Positions 1 to 10,119 of a DNA stretch of 64,000 nucleotides are shown one piece after another (within the stretch, counting starts at the first letter, position 1; every line of letters starts with the position of its first letter). Both the position numbers and the translations under genes were made by a program. Origin of the DNA: Sclerurus mexicanus (Eukaryota > Chordata > Aves > Passeriformes > Furnariidae); assembly GCA_013396755.1 (NCBI GenBank), contig VWZF01003853.1, positions 651,147 to 715,146 on the forward strand, given 5' to 3'. The notes beneath the pieces were generated by a model. The model had not been told where the DNA came from, searched no databases, and saw only the letters and a program-made list of their open reading frames with translations.

Positions 1-2251
1 AGGTGTTGCTGTTCATTCTGTTCTGTTTTTTTGGTTATATATATTTGCAGTAAATAATTTTTATCCTTTTCTACACATTTTCTGATTAAAGTCTCTTAAT
101 TTCAAAGGTTGTGGTGGTTTTTGGGAAGAGGCCCCCTTCCTAGTCCAGATAGACAGTTTTCTTTTAAACTGAGACAATCATCAAAATTATTCTACCATGC
201 CCTGTTCTGGTTCCCCTCTATCGGACAATCACACCAAGCTTTGTTGTCTTCAGGTCTAGTGATGTGGGATCGAAGCAGCTCAGATTGATCCTGCTCCTAT
301 ACATTAGCCTAGTTCTTACAGTCGAACTGCATTTGGGCATGGGGAGGTAGCACTGCACACCCTGACCCAAAGGTAACTATAGTCTATTGTGGTCTACATA
401 TCCAGCTACTACTATCAGCAATGGCTAATCCAAAAATACGGTTTAAATTGCTTCACTTCTTTTCTTATCCAGTTCCCTTGTTCCTAGCCACATTTCAAAA
501 ACATGGTTTCTTAAACTCTGATCCCACTTCTCAGTTGTCATTCCTATTTCAGGGAGTAAGTAACCTACATTTTCATGAGTGGCTGAAAACTCCAGGAGAA
601 GCTTAGTCAGAACTTTAATCAGAAACCAGTAAAATATGAGTGATAATTTTTCTTCCCCTGGGGATGAGGAAGAGTTAACAATTTGAAGACAGTAAAACAT
701 TGCTTCTAAATGGGGCTGCAGCCCTTTCAGATTGTGTCTTGATAGGTATTTGAATGGGAGGACTTAAAGAGGCTTCTAAGTAGCAATTTGGAAGGTAAGT
801 ATTAAATAGTGGTTAATACTTTATTACAGTGCTAGAGGGCACTGTACCGTTGAAGGTACTGTTTATGGATCAAATATAATAGCTAGGAGCTAGACAGTTT
901 AATGGCTTGAGATTCCTTTACATGTTTTGTTAAAGAGACCTGTTAATCCTGACAGTGTTGTAACTCATAATAATTGCACTCTCCCTGTCTCAGGCACACT
1001 GTGTTTAATTCTTTGTTGTCCTGACCCTGTGGGCTCCTTTCTTCTGAAGATGTGCAAGAAAATGTAAACTGCTGCCATTCTGGATAGAAAAACATTCTGC
1101 CTGTAGTTTGCACTAGTACAAATGCCTGTATGTGGTTCAGGCCACATAAAGTTTGTAATGTCTGAAAGACCATTAGCATTTGCTTGTCTAACTATAACTG
1201 TGAGCAGCAGCACTCCATATAAAAGGTCTTCTATCCAGTTAGATCAACTTTACAGTTGATAGATAAGGATGAAATGTACCTCTAACTGCTGTCAGTTCAG
1301 ATAAACAGAACTTAAAGCCCTTTTTACAGAATGCCACCAGTTGTCTTATAACACTATCATAAAGCTGGTGTCCATCACTGTGACTTTAAACAGCTTTCAC
1401 CTTGTGCACTTCAGTATTACATGTTTCTCTGGTGAAAATTGCTTGTTTCATCTCTGCTGCTAGACTTTGAAAATAAGACATAGGGACACTATCTGAAAAA
1501 TTCATACCTTTTCTACAAAGTTTTTTGGAATGTTTTGTTCACACTTTTTTCCACTAAAATGTTGTTTCATGAACAAAACATTCATATATTTATCTAAAAT
1601 ATTAAGATAGTTGTGGTTTTGAACAAGAATTCAATTTCAAGGTCAAACATGAGTATTAATTTTTTAAAGTTTTTTTTTTTATTCTCACTTCAATTTTTTC
1701 TTACTAGAAAGGGGAAAAAATGAAGTATTGGGATCTTACCTGCTTTTTAGAAATAATTTTAATTATCGAATTTCCTACAAGTAGTTCTTCTTAAAGTTTT
1801 GAAATCCCATGTTTTTGCTTAGAAGTTACTTTTAAATAACTTGACCAGTTATCTTTCTGAACTTCAATCAGTGTTATCATGTAAGTTCTTCCTGTATATT
1901 CAAAACATGAGGAAAAGTAAGTTATTACTGTTTCTGGACATCACTGAAAATACCTGTCCCAGACAGATACCATGACATGATATCATAACAGCAAGCAAGT
2001 CTTGAATGATGAACACACTGTGTTTTTGCATGGCCCCAGTCAGAAATCCACACAGTTAACAGATCCATGAAATCTACTGTCCAGAAGATCTAGTGAAATC
2101 AGTGAAAGTGCCTTGAGAAAGTGCTTTCTGCAATAAGTATATTGTGGGTTTGGACTTGGGACAGCATGCAACTGAAGGTCAGGGAAACTTGAAACTGTGA
2201 GGGTAGGCACCAACAGAGTAGATGCTGTTTTAAAAACAACCAATTTTATTG
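1..2251. other. Unique AT-rich noncoding DNA
   Basis: No recognisable gene or repeat is seen. Open frames are all under 95 codons and overlap on both strands, as expected by chance. A splice-like pair occurs: a pyrimidine-rich stretch ending in AG near 738 and a GAAG-GTAAGT donor near 794. The segment between them has stops in all three frames, so it could only be a noncoding exon. Short T runs occur near 1670-1680. Confidence 0.6.
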
Positions 2252-2306
2252 CAATTTTCTTTTTTTTGTAATTTTCTTTTTTTTGTAATTTTCTTTTTTT
2301 TTTTTT
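2252..2306. repeat. Minisatellite, 17-bp unit, about 3 copies
   Basis: The unit is TAATTTTC followed by eight T and a G. It occurs first as a variant copy at 2252-2268, then at 2269-2285, and again from 2286, where the T tract expands before the array dissolves. The T-rich unit suggests slippage growth from a poly-T tract. On the minus strand it yields a lysine-rich open frame that is an artefact of composition. Confidence 0.85.
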
Positions 2307-3224
2307 CATTTGCAAGTTGTGTAAATTAACTCTGAAGAGAGATCATACTGGACAACAGAGCTCCCTTCAGTGTCTTTTCTTACCCTACAGAATATGACTT
2401 CTTTCTCCACCTTGCATGGCTGTGCCTGCAAATCCCATTTTGAATGTTCCCAGGCGCCTGTTTCCAATGCAATTTCTGTTTGGCAATGAACTGCTGTTTT
2501 TCCTGCTTCCCCTACCATCCCCCAGCTCATGTTCTAAGCAGATGTGAGGTGGGCTTATCCTTCTTGGAAAAAAAAAAAAAAATCTAGGTGTTGGCCTATC
2601 ATAGGAAGAGAATTATCTATCCACACTGCTCTGCATTCCATACTCCTTTCTTCTTCCTTCCCTTTCCATCTCACCTTCCCTTTTTATTTCCCTGCTGCTA
2701 CCTTATAAACTACAGCTATCTCTCATTTTAATCTCCCCTTCCTGCTATCTTAATGGATTGAAGCCATCAGAATAATGAAGGAAATTTGTCAAAATCCTAG
2801 GAATTGTTTTGAGAAATGGCTGGTAATTTTTTACACATTGGAGTTTTCCAGGGAGATATTTTATAAGTATGCTGAATTTGATTAAATTGACAATTCATAT
2901 CAGGAAAGCAAGAAAGACACTAGTATTGTCTGACAGTCACCTGTAAGGTAGAAAGTCTAAACCTAAGGCTGGATTTACAGCATTTCAGGAAGTTTCTTCC
3001 CAGTTGTATACATCTCCCTGTCCAAAAAATAAGAAATGTCAAAGAGTTCCACATACTAGAAAATTATTTCCTCACTGGCTGTTGCACATCTGTGATTGGT
3101 TTATAAAGGTTTAATTTTGATCTTAGCTCCTTATCCTACAGTACACTGAAGTATTTGACTTGGGTTTCTTGTTTTGTGACACTGCCAATGGCTATAGCCT
3201 TTATGCATAAAGTCTTTCTTGCAG
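2307..3224. other. Unique AT-rich noncoding DNA
   Basis: No gene or dispersed repeat is recognised. It contains an A run near 2568-2581 and a C/T-rich patch around 2630-2700. The end (3195-3249) is pyrimidine-rich and leads into the exon-like block described next. Confidence 0.55.
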
Positions 3225-3325
3225 GAGTTCTCATCATTCTGTTTTGCAGCAGATGGCACAGCCGTTCGTGTTACAAAACTACCGGATTAAGAGAACGAAG
3301 ATTGCTGCGCATAAGAAAACCTCAG
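3225..3325 (+). other. Candidate orphan exon (CpG-dense, acceptor and donor present)
   Basis: Seen in the sequence: two possible AG acceptors follow pyrimidine-rich DNA, one ending at 3224 and one at 3249. A CTCAG-GTAACA donor follows, with its GT at 3326-3327. Between them, 3256-3311 carries five CpG dinucleotides in under 60 bases, while kilobases on either side have almost none. One frame is open right across and contains an ATG at 3253. From there it encodes about 24 residues rich in basic side chains, beginning MAQPFVLQNYR and including IKRTKIAAHKK. The frame would exit in phase 1 at the donor. I do not recognise the peptide. It could be an alternative first coding exon, a noncoding exon, a conserved regulatory element, or chance. 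CpG retention is the main reason it stands out. Confidence 0.22.
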
Positions 3326-4811
3326 GTAACAGTGACTGCAAATGCTCCTGGTTTTCTGGCTTACTCTGCCCCCTTACAGCACAGTTACATGCTCCTGGGT
3401 ACCATTTCAGGCCTATGCTTCACCCTTCTCTCAACATGTAGAATCATGGGATGCTGGCCAGCACACAAGGTAATGGCTGAGAGAGGGAAATAGCCAATTA
3501 AAGGATCAAAGTCAGGGAAATTAAGCCTTGAGAGGAAAGAGTACAAATAGGGTGGGGTTGGGAAGAGCAGGGTAATAGCAGCCCTCCGGGGAGACACCAG
3601 AGTAGGAAATGGAACCAGAATCAAAGCAGCTGAGGGCAAAACTATCCCATGCCAGGATTGTCTAAGAAGGGAGAGAAGCAGCACCGAAAGACAGAAATGG
3701 AAAAACTTTGTAATATATACACTGATTTTGAAAGTTGTTTAGCTACCACAGTCTCAGGGGGCCTACTGGTGACCTGGGCTGTGCAAAAAGACCTTCCTGT
3801 GCGATTCAGCAGCTGCATTAGCTGCCAGTGAGCTCCCACTTGGCTTCTCAGCAGCTTCCTTGCACCACTGTGCTGCCACTCGCTCTCCTTCCTTGCTGCC
3901 AGTGCCTGGGTCCCTCCTTCCCATAGTTCCTCCCAAGCCCCTATCATATCACCTCTACTTTTGAAGTAACGTTTATTAATATCCTTACTAATATCCCCCT
4001 TTTTTGACAAGCTAGATCCTTGGTTTTAATGCCTTGAGTACATGTAGTTGGTGACCCCACTGTGTTCTTTCTGCTTGAGCTTTACTGAGCCTTTTTTTTT
4101 TAAGGAATGTGCTCATATTGTGCATAGATTAAGTTGCCCAAGAGACACTTCTGCTGTAAAAGGTTTTTCACAGAAAATTAGATGTTTACAAAACAGAGAT
4201 AATACTGAAATATTTGTTTGGGTTGATTTTCCCCCCTGAATAATTTTAAATGGCAATATGCAAAGCAAAGTAATTTTTCTTGTATGTCACACTGTTTCAT
4301 TAAGGCACTAACAGAAGACACTTGATCTAGAAATTAAGATAAGTTGCTTCAATCAGTACGAAGTAGCAGGTGCCCTTAGTGATTAAATGTAATAGAGTAT
4401 TTCCATTATTCTATTAAGCTTTGTGTCAGCAGTTGTCATAGTTCCTCTCATATCCCGAAATACTGTGAAAACATGTTCAGGATCTTGGAATGAATGTTTT
4501 CTGAAAGTGTGGACTATAAGGATTTTCACTTCATAGAAAATGTATAAAATTTGTGTTTGGTCTATAACAGATTGAAAAACAGGAATTTAAATACTTTCTT
4601 TTCTTGTGAAGGATGAAGTATTAAGTTTGATAATACAATGCATTTTTGACACAGTGAAGGTGCTATTCTGCTTCTTTATTTACTATATTATTTATGAAGA
4701 GCACAGGAGTACCTTCCTCTTGAGTACTGTGCTCTTCCCCTGTCATTTGGTGATTCTCACATGTATTGGGGTTTCGGGGATAAAACCTAACATCCTAGAT
4801 CTATTAATTTG
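3326..4811. other. Unique noncoding DNA
   Basis: Nothing is recognised here. A GC-richer patch at about 3540-3920 gives overlapping open frames on both strands, up to 122 codons on the minus strand. None resembles a known family and none has supporting splice or start context. The stretch from 4100 on is AT-rich and featureless. Confidence 0.55.
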
Positions 4812-5083
4812 TTTAAGTTGAAAAAGACCTTTAAGATAATCAAGTCCAACTGTTAATCAAGCACTGCCAAACCCACCACTGAACCATGTCTCTAAGTGCC
4901 ACATCTTTTAAATACCTCCAGGGATGGAGACTCAATCACTTCCCTGCACAGCCTGTTCCAATGCTTGATAACCCATCAGGGAGGAAATTTGTCCTGTTAT
5001 CCAATGTAATCCTTCTCTGGCACAACTTGAGGCCATTTCCTGTTGTCCTGTCACTTGTTGCCTGGAAGAAGAGACTGACTCCC
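4812..5083 (-). mobile_element. CR1 LINE, 3' terminal part (split by the LTR)
   Basis: Reading the minus strand, this is the 3' end of a CR1 non-LTR retrotransposon: the last ORF2 codons, the 3' untranslated region and the conserved 3' tail. On the plus strand it shows the familiar antisense signatures, for example AAAGACCTTTAAGATAATC near 4824 and CAAGTCCAACT near 4841. The terminal octamer repeats have decayed. Degenerate ORF2 tail codons run from 5083 down to about 4880 with several stops. It ends exactly where the solo LTR begins. The CR1 resumes at 5874 on the other side, so the two parts are one insertion. Confidence 0.9.
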
Positions 5084-5873
5084 TGTGCTGGTTTAAAGGT
5101 AAACCAGCAGGAGGAATGAACCTATCTCAAGAGAGGTTACAAATCAGAGTTACAATTTACTAAAAGAATTACAATAAATACAACGATATAGAGAAAAATT
5201 GGGTTTAACCCACAAAGATGTATAACGCAGCACTCTGGGGCATGAACAGAATGGTGTTTGTCAGCCCCTCTGCTGAGCACCACATGGTTCCCCTGAGTGC
5301 AAAGTAAAAGGAAAACCTGTTGATGAGGATGATGGTTGCTCTCTTATGAAGAGTGGCAGTCACCATCCTGTTGAGGTTCTGGTCCTCCTCTGTATCCGAT
5401 GAGTTGTACCCAAAGTCTTAAACCTCCAAGATTATATATGCTCAGGTTCAGGTGGGAATGCCCAGTACCTCTCCCAGGGTGGGGAATTTCACAATGGGTG
5501 ATTTAACCATGGGTGAGTCATGGCATATTTTTGGAATCTTTGATGGTCTCGATCATTGCAGCTGCCTATTGTGCCAGTCCCTAATGGTCCCTTAGCAGAC
5601 ATGACCCCTCAGGCTGGGTGTGAAGGTGCTAATGCTTTCGCAGAGGGGAGTTATCACAGCTGAGTCATTGGTTTGAAGACAGGAACACTTCTCTATCTCA
5701 CAGGGTCCTTTAACACCCAGCTTGTAGCCTGAGTGGGTGGGTGTGCCCTGGGCAGCTGCTGCAAATGATCCATTATTAACAGTTCATCAGAAATGACAAA
5801 GAGGATGTAGAATACACAGTTTTGGTTACACTCACATAGTGATAAACTGCTCCCAGCCACTGTAACTAGGACA
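5084..5873 (-). mobile_element. Solo LTR of an endogenous retrovirus (ERVL-like), inserted in CR1
   Basis: Seen: a 790-bp block interrupts the CR1. It begins TGTGCT and ends AGGACA on the plus strand, so it has TG...CA ends and an imperfect 6-bp terminal inverted repeat. The flanks share only CCC, so the target duplication is short or decayed. The minus strand is the likely sense strand. It begins TGTCCTAGTTACAG, resembling the start of common avian ERVL-type LTRs, and carries a TATATAAT box at 5431-5440, about 440 bases in. An AGTAAA possible polyadenylation variant lies further on. There is no internal gag, pol or env sequence on either side. This is a solo LTR, left by recombination between the two LTRs of a former provirus, with no coding capacity. 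Family assignment is from memory of consensus ends, so the class is inferred. Confidence 0.82.
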
Positions 5874-6794
5874 CCCTCACCTCACTGCAAACTTCTTTGA
5901 GGTAGTTGCAGGGAGCTATAAAGTCCCCTCTCAGCCTCCTTTTCTCCAGGCTAAACAATGCCAGCTCCCTCAGCCGCTCCTCATTAGGCTTGTGCTCCAG
6001 ACCCTTCACCAGCTCCACTGCTCTTCTCTGGACATGCTCCAGCACTCCAATGTCTTTCTTAAAGTGAGGGGCCCAGAACTGAACACAGGATTTGAGGTGA
6101 GCCCTCACCAGTGCTGAGTACAGGAGGACAATCACTGCCCTGGTCTTGCTATTACTGATACGAGCCAGGAAGCCATTTGCTTTCTTGGCCACCTGGGCAC
6201 ACTGCTGGCTCATGTTCAGTCAGCTGTGGACAAGCACCTCCAGGTCCTTTTCCACCAGGCAGCTTTTCAGCAACTCTGCCCCCAGACTGCAGCGCTGCCT
6301 GGGGTTTTTGTGATCTAAGTGCAGGACCTGGCACTTCGCCTTGTTGAGCCTCATACAATTGGCCTTGGCCCATGGATCCAGCCTGTCCAGATCCCTGTGC
6401 AGAGCCTTCTTACCCTCCAGCAGAGCAACACTCCCACCCAACCTGGTGTCATCTGTGAACTGAGTGTGCACGCAATCCCCTTGTCCAGACCATCAATAAA
6501 TATGTTAAACAAGACTGGCCTCAAAAGTGAGCCCAGGGGAACACCATTTGTGACCAGCCTCTAGATGGATGTAACTCCATTCTCCACCATTCTCTGGGCC
6601 CAGCCATCCAGCCCAATTTTTATCCAGTGAACAATACACTCATCCAAGCCATGCACAGCCAGTTTCCCCAGCAGAATGTTGTGGGAAATGGTTTTATGGT
6701 TTTTAAAGGCTTTACTGAAGTCCAGGTAGACAATATACACAGCCCTTTCCTCTCCACTAAGCAGGTCACCTTAGAAGAGCAAGACCTGCCTTAG
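5874..6794 (-). mobile_element. CR1 LINE, ORF2 reverse transcriptase region (5' part)
   Basis: The minus strand encodes the C-terminal part of a CR1 ORF2 reverse transcriptase. From 6471 down to about 5874 one reading frame runs through typical CR1 tail motifs: KANGFLARI, then a LYSALVRAHL segment, then LFSLEKRRLRGD. The catalytic box at 6448-6459 reads FTDD where CR1 elements normally have FADD; both aspartates are kept. A TGA at 6220-6222 interrupts the frame where the family normally has an arginine codon, fitting C-to-T decay at a CpG. Sequence from 6472 to 6794 is still recognisable CR1 on the DNA level but frame-broken. The element is 5'-truncated near 6794 and inactive. The subfamily resembles CR1-J, by recollection only. 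Confidence 0.92.
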
Positions 6795-8484
6795 AGCCAC
6801 AGATACAGAAAGGGAAAACCAATGGAAAAAATACTTGAATGATGATTAGTTGGTACCCTGGGCTTTTAGTTGCCATTTAGATTTAAATATGCACTGCAAC
6901 ATGAGCTAAATACGACAAATGAGTCTTGGTGATGTGCAATCTGAGACAATCTTAGCCATGTATTTTTGCAAATGTCTATGGTCTGGCTTCTTGTGGTCAG
7001 CTACTGAGAGTGACTAGCTTGTATCACACACTCTTGCATAAAGCATTGTGTGGAACTAAATAAAACTGTAGAATCTGATAAAACTGTAAACGATACCTTG
7101 AGGTGGGTTATTGAGGCAACATCAAGGGGCCTCATACTTGGTGGACTGAGCTCTCTCAGCCCTCTCATTCACATCACGTCTACATTTAGGTTTGACAATA
7201 TCTTTCGGGGTGCATATTGTATTACAGAACCTCACAATTGTAAAAGTCCAAGTCTGACAATCTTGTAAGTTAATAACAGAGGTTTTTTCTCAATGTAACC
7301 AGGAGGGAAGCATAGACAGTGTCTTATCTACTTAATTGAAATCTGAGAAGTTAAGTTCTGGTTTTATTTCTGTCAGCACAATTCCGGGGAAGTCAATCAT
7401 ATGGAACCAAGTATGCAATTTAATTCTAAATTGTTTGTTATATTCAAGATGCCTGTTTCCACATCGGGTGGTATCCTACCAATTCAAACTAAAACAATTT
7501 AATTTCTTTCTCAGATGAACTTCCACTGATTTAAAAAAAAAAAAAAATCACACATATTTTTCCTGACAACTGGTGCAAGACAGGTGAGGTAGCAATTGTG
7601 TCAGAAACAGAATTTGGACGTGTACACTCTCCCACAGCCTAGCCTCTTGCAAAGTGGAAGACAAATGGGGAAGGCTTGCGATAAGACATGGAACTCCTTT
7701 TGATTCATCTCCCATCAAAGTAGTAATGTGATTCTGTTAATTTAGATACATATCTAAGGTTCTACTCTGGCTTATATCAACTATTTATTATACTAATGTG
7801 TAATATATATATGTTGCCAATTCTGTGAGAACAGCTGTAGTTCAGTGTCCACTCTGGTTGCATTACTGTTTAGACAGACATTTTATTTTCCCAGAAATGT
7901 TCCTGAAAGGAAGAAGCGCACAGGCAAGGAAAAATGGGATTTTTTGAAAAGGTTTCTCTTATCTCCAGCTAGACCCATGCTGACTGAAATCATATAGGGA
8001 TCCTGACTGCTGTTACACATATTCAAAACAAAAAGGCAAGCAAAACAGTCATCTGATGGTAGGAATAAGCTCAGTTCCTTTCATACTGGCTGGCCCCATC
8101 TGAGGAGCCTGGTCCACATGCTGTCAGGCAGTGCCTGACTTTCCAGCAGTACTGAGGAGTCCTCAGGACTTGTTCTGCTGTATCAAGTATCAGCATTCAT
8201 CTTCAGCACTGATTTTTTATTTCTTCAAAAATTCTTCTGTGATGGAAAAAAACTTCATAAGCAAACCAAAGATATTACCTGGCCTTCCCAAATCTGATGA
8301 AAGCCTCATGGATGCATGATTCTCTTAGGCCACAAAGCAGGGAAAGGAATGTAAGCCAGGTTTCCCATATTCCCAGAAGGAGATTTTCCTGGTGGACCAT
8401 TAGAAGGAAGACAGAACTATAGAAATATAGGCGTGCTTTTGACCTCCAGCCAGAGTGTAAGATGATAAAGAACATATTTTTTAA
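6795..8484. other. Unique AT-rich noncoding DNA
   Basis: No gene or repeat family is recognised. A short imperfect tandem (two copies of ATAAAACTGTA) lies at about 7060-7090, an A run near 7532-7546, and a TA-rich tract near 7800-7812. Open frames are short and isolated. Confidence 0.55.
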
Positions 8485-9630
8485 AAACAGTCATAGACCA
8501 ATGGAGGTCAAAAGGGACCTCTGGAGGCCATCCAGTCCAGTACCTCCAATCCAAATGAGGTCAGCTTTGATTAGGTTACTCAGAGCATTGTATTCACCCA
8601 GGTTTTTAATAAGTCTGAGAATAGAGGTTCCTCCATTTCTTGGGGAACCTATTTCAGTGTTTAACTTTCCCATTATGACTTTTTAGTCCTGATACCTAGC
8701 TGGAATTTCTTGTGTTGCAACTTGTGTCCATTGCCTTTCATGACTGTCACTGTGTACTATGGAGGGAAGTATAATACCTTCCTTTAACCTTCTTCTGTTA
8801 TGCTGAAGAAACCCATCTTTCCCAGTCTTTGTCTTCTCTTAATTACCATGGCCTCCGTTGGACTTGCTGCAGTATGTCTGTGTCCGTCTTGTGCTGGGGT
8901 CCCAAAAGTGACACAGTACTCTAAGTGCAGTCTTATCAATGTCACACTGATGCAAATAGTCACCCCTGACTCGTTGGCTCCACTCTTATTAATACAGCTC
9001 AGTATGTGGCTAGATGCCTCTGTTGCAAAGGGACATTGTTAACTCATGTTAGATTTGTCTTTCATCAGAATCCCCAGGCCTTTTCTGCAAAGTTGCTTTC
9101 TACGCAACTGGTGCCCTCTGGGTTAAAGAATTCACTAGCTGTGGTCAGGACAGATGACATCAATATAACTGCTGCTTTTGCACAGGATTATCCTGTACCA
9201 GCTGCAGGACTTTGAATTTGTCTTTCTTGAAACTCCATCAAGTTCCTCATTTTTCTATCTTGCCAATGTCCCTTTGAATAACAGTGCTGTCCTCTAGCAT
9301 CCAAATTTCATACCATCCACAAACTTGCTGAGGTGCACTCTGTTTCAAAGTCCAGTTTATTAACACAGACTACACTTGATATCAAAAAGTATTGTTCCCA
9401 GTATTGATCCACAGGGACCACCAGTCACCAAGCACAACCTTTTGAGTCTGGATGTTCTTCCTGCTTTTCATTTACTTCATAGTCCACCTATTCAACCCAA
9501 ATCTCACCAGTTTGAATATGAGAATACTATAAAGACTGCGTCAAAGATATTTCTATACTAAGATAAAACAATATTTACCACTGTCCTCTCATCCACAAGT
9601 AGAGCATACAATTTGCTAAAAAAGTGGTCC
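8485..9630 (-). mobile_element. Old, diverged CR1 LINE, 3' region with ORF2 relics
   Basis: The plus strand reads as an antisense CR1. It starts with the 3' tail signature TCATAGACCAATGGAGGTC near 8491 and AGGGACCTCTGGAGGCCATC near 8513. It then passes through the ORF2 C-terminal region (GTGACACAGTACTCTAAGTG near 8908; CCACAAACTTGCTGAGG near 9317) to the segment around 9572-9605 that corresponds to upstream reverse-transcriptase sequence. Order and spacing follow the CR1 consensus, but substitutions and small indels are frequent and no long reading frame survives. Divergence is clearly greater than in the copy at 5874-6794, and the 3' end differs from it, so this is a separate, older subfamily. 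The 5' limit near 9630 is approximate. Confidence 0.88.
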
Positions 9631-10040
9631 CTTCATGATGAAATCCAGTCCTCAGGGAAAGGCAGTGCAGAGCATGTTCTCAGTGTTCCCTGGCTTCTGC
9701 CTTCCCTCCAGAGGTCTTCCATGTATGAGATCAGTTCCAGCACATAGCTTCATTTTTCCAGTCCCCAAAGCTATACATGAGTTTCCCATGCAAAACTCAG
9801 CTTCTACATGCTTTCCTTCTCTTATTAACAGAAAGGAAAGATGCCAAGTACATGGGAATGCATGTCCCAAACCACAGTGACACGTAGGAAGTCTGACTTT
9901 GGCCACACTTGATAGTATTTTGTTTCCATCCAGTCTCTGCACATAATGTGAAGATGATAATGCCCTTCAGTGAGCAAAGCATAAATGCTCTCTGTCAGTC
10001 TGATAAACCCAGTTCATTTTGCATGCACTGCTAGAGAAGT

Positions 10041-10041
<1 letters not shown>
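9631..10041. other. Unique spacer between CR1 and microsatellite
   Basis: Overlapping open frames of 60-96 codons occur on both strands at 9635-9982. None resembles a known protein, and the overlap itself suggests chance. Confidence 0.5.
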
Positions 10042-10118
<77 letters not shown>

Positions 10119-10119
10119 C
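10042..10119. repeat. Tetranucleotide microsatellite (ATCT)n
   Basis: A perfect TATC/ATCT array of 78 bp, about 19.5 units, has no interruption. Perfect arrays of this length are usually polymorphic. On the plus strand it translates to a YLSI-type repeat inside an artefactual open frame. Confidence 0.97.

Noticed and set aside
736..795. AG acceptor and GAAG-GTAAGT donor pair
   Set aside because: All three frames contain stops between them. A noncoding exon is possible but there is no further support.
2040..2315. Lysine-rich 91-codon minus-strand frame
   Set aside because: The lysine run is the reverse translation of the T-rich minisatellite.
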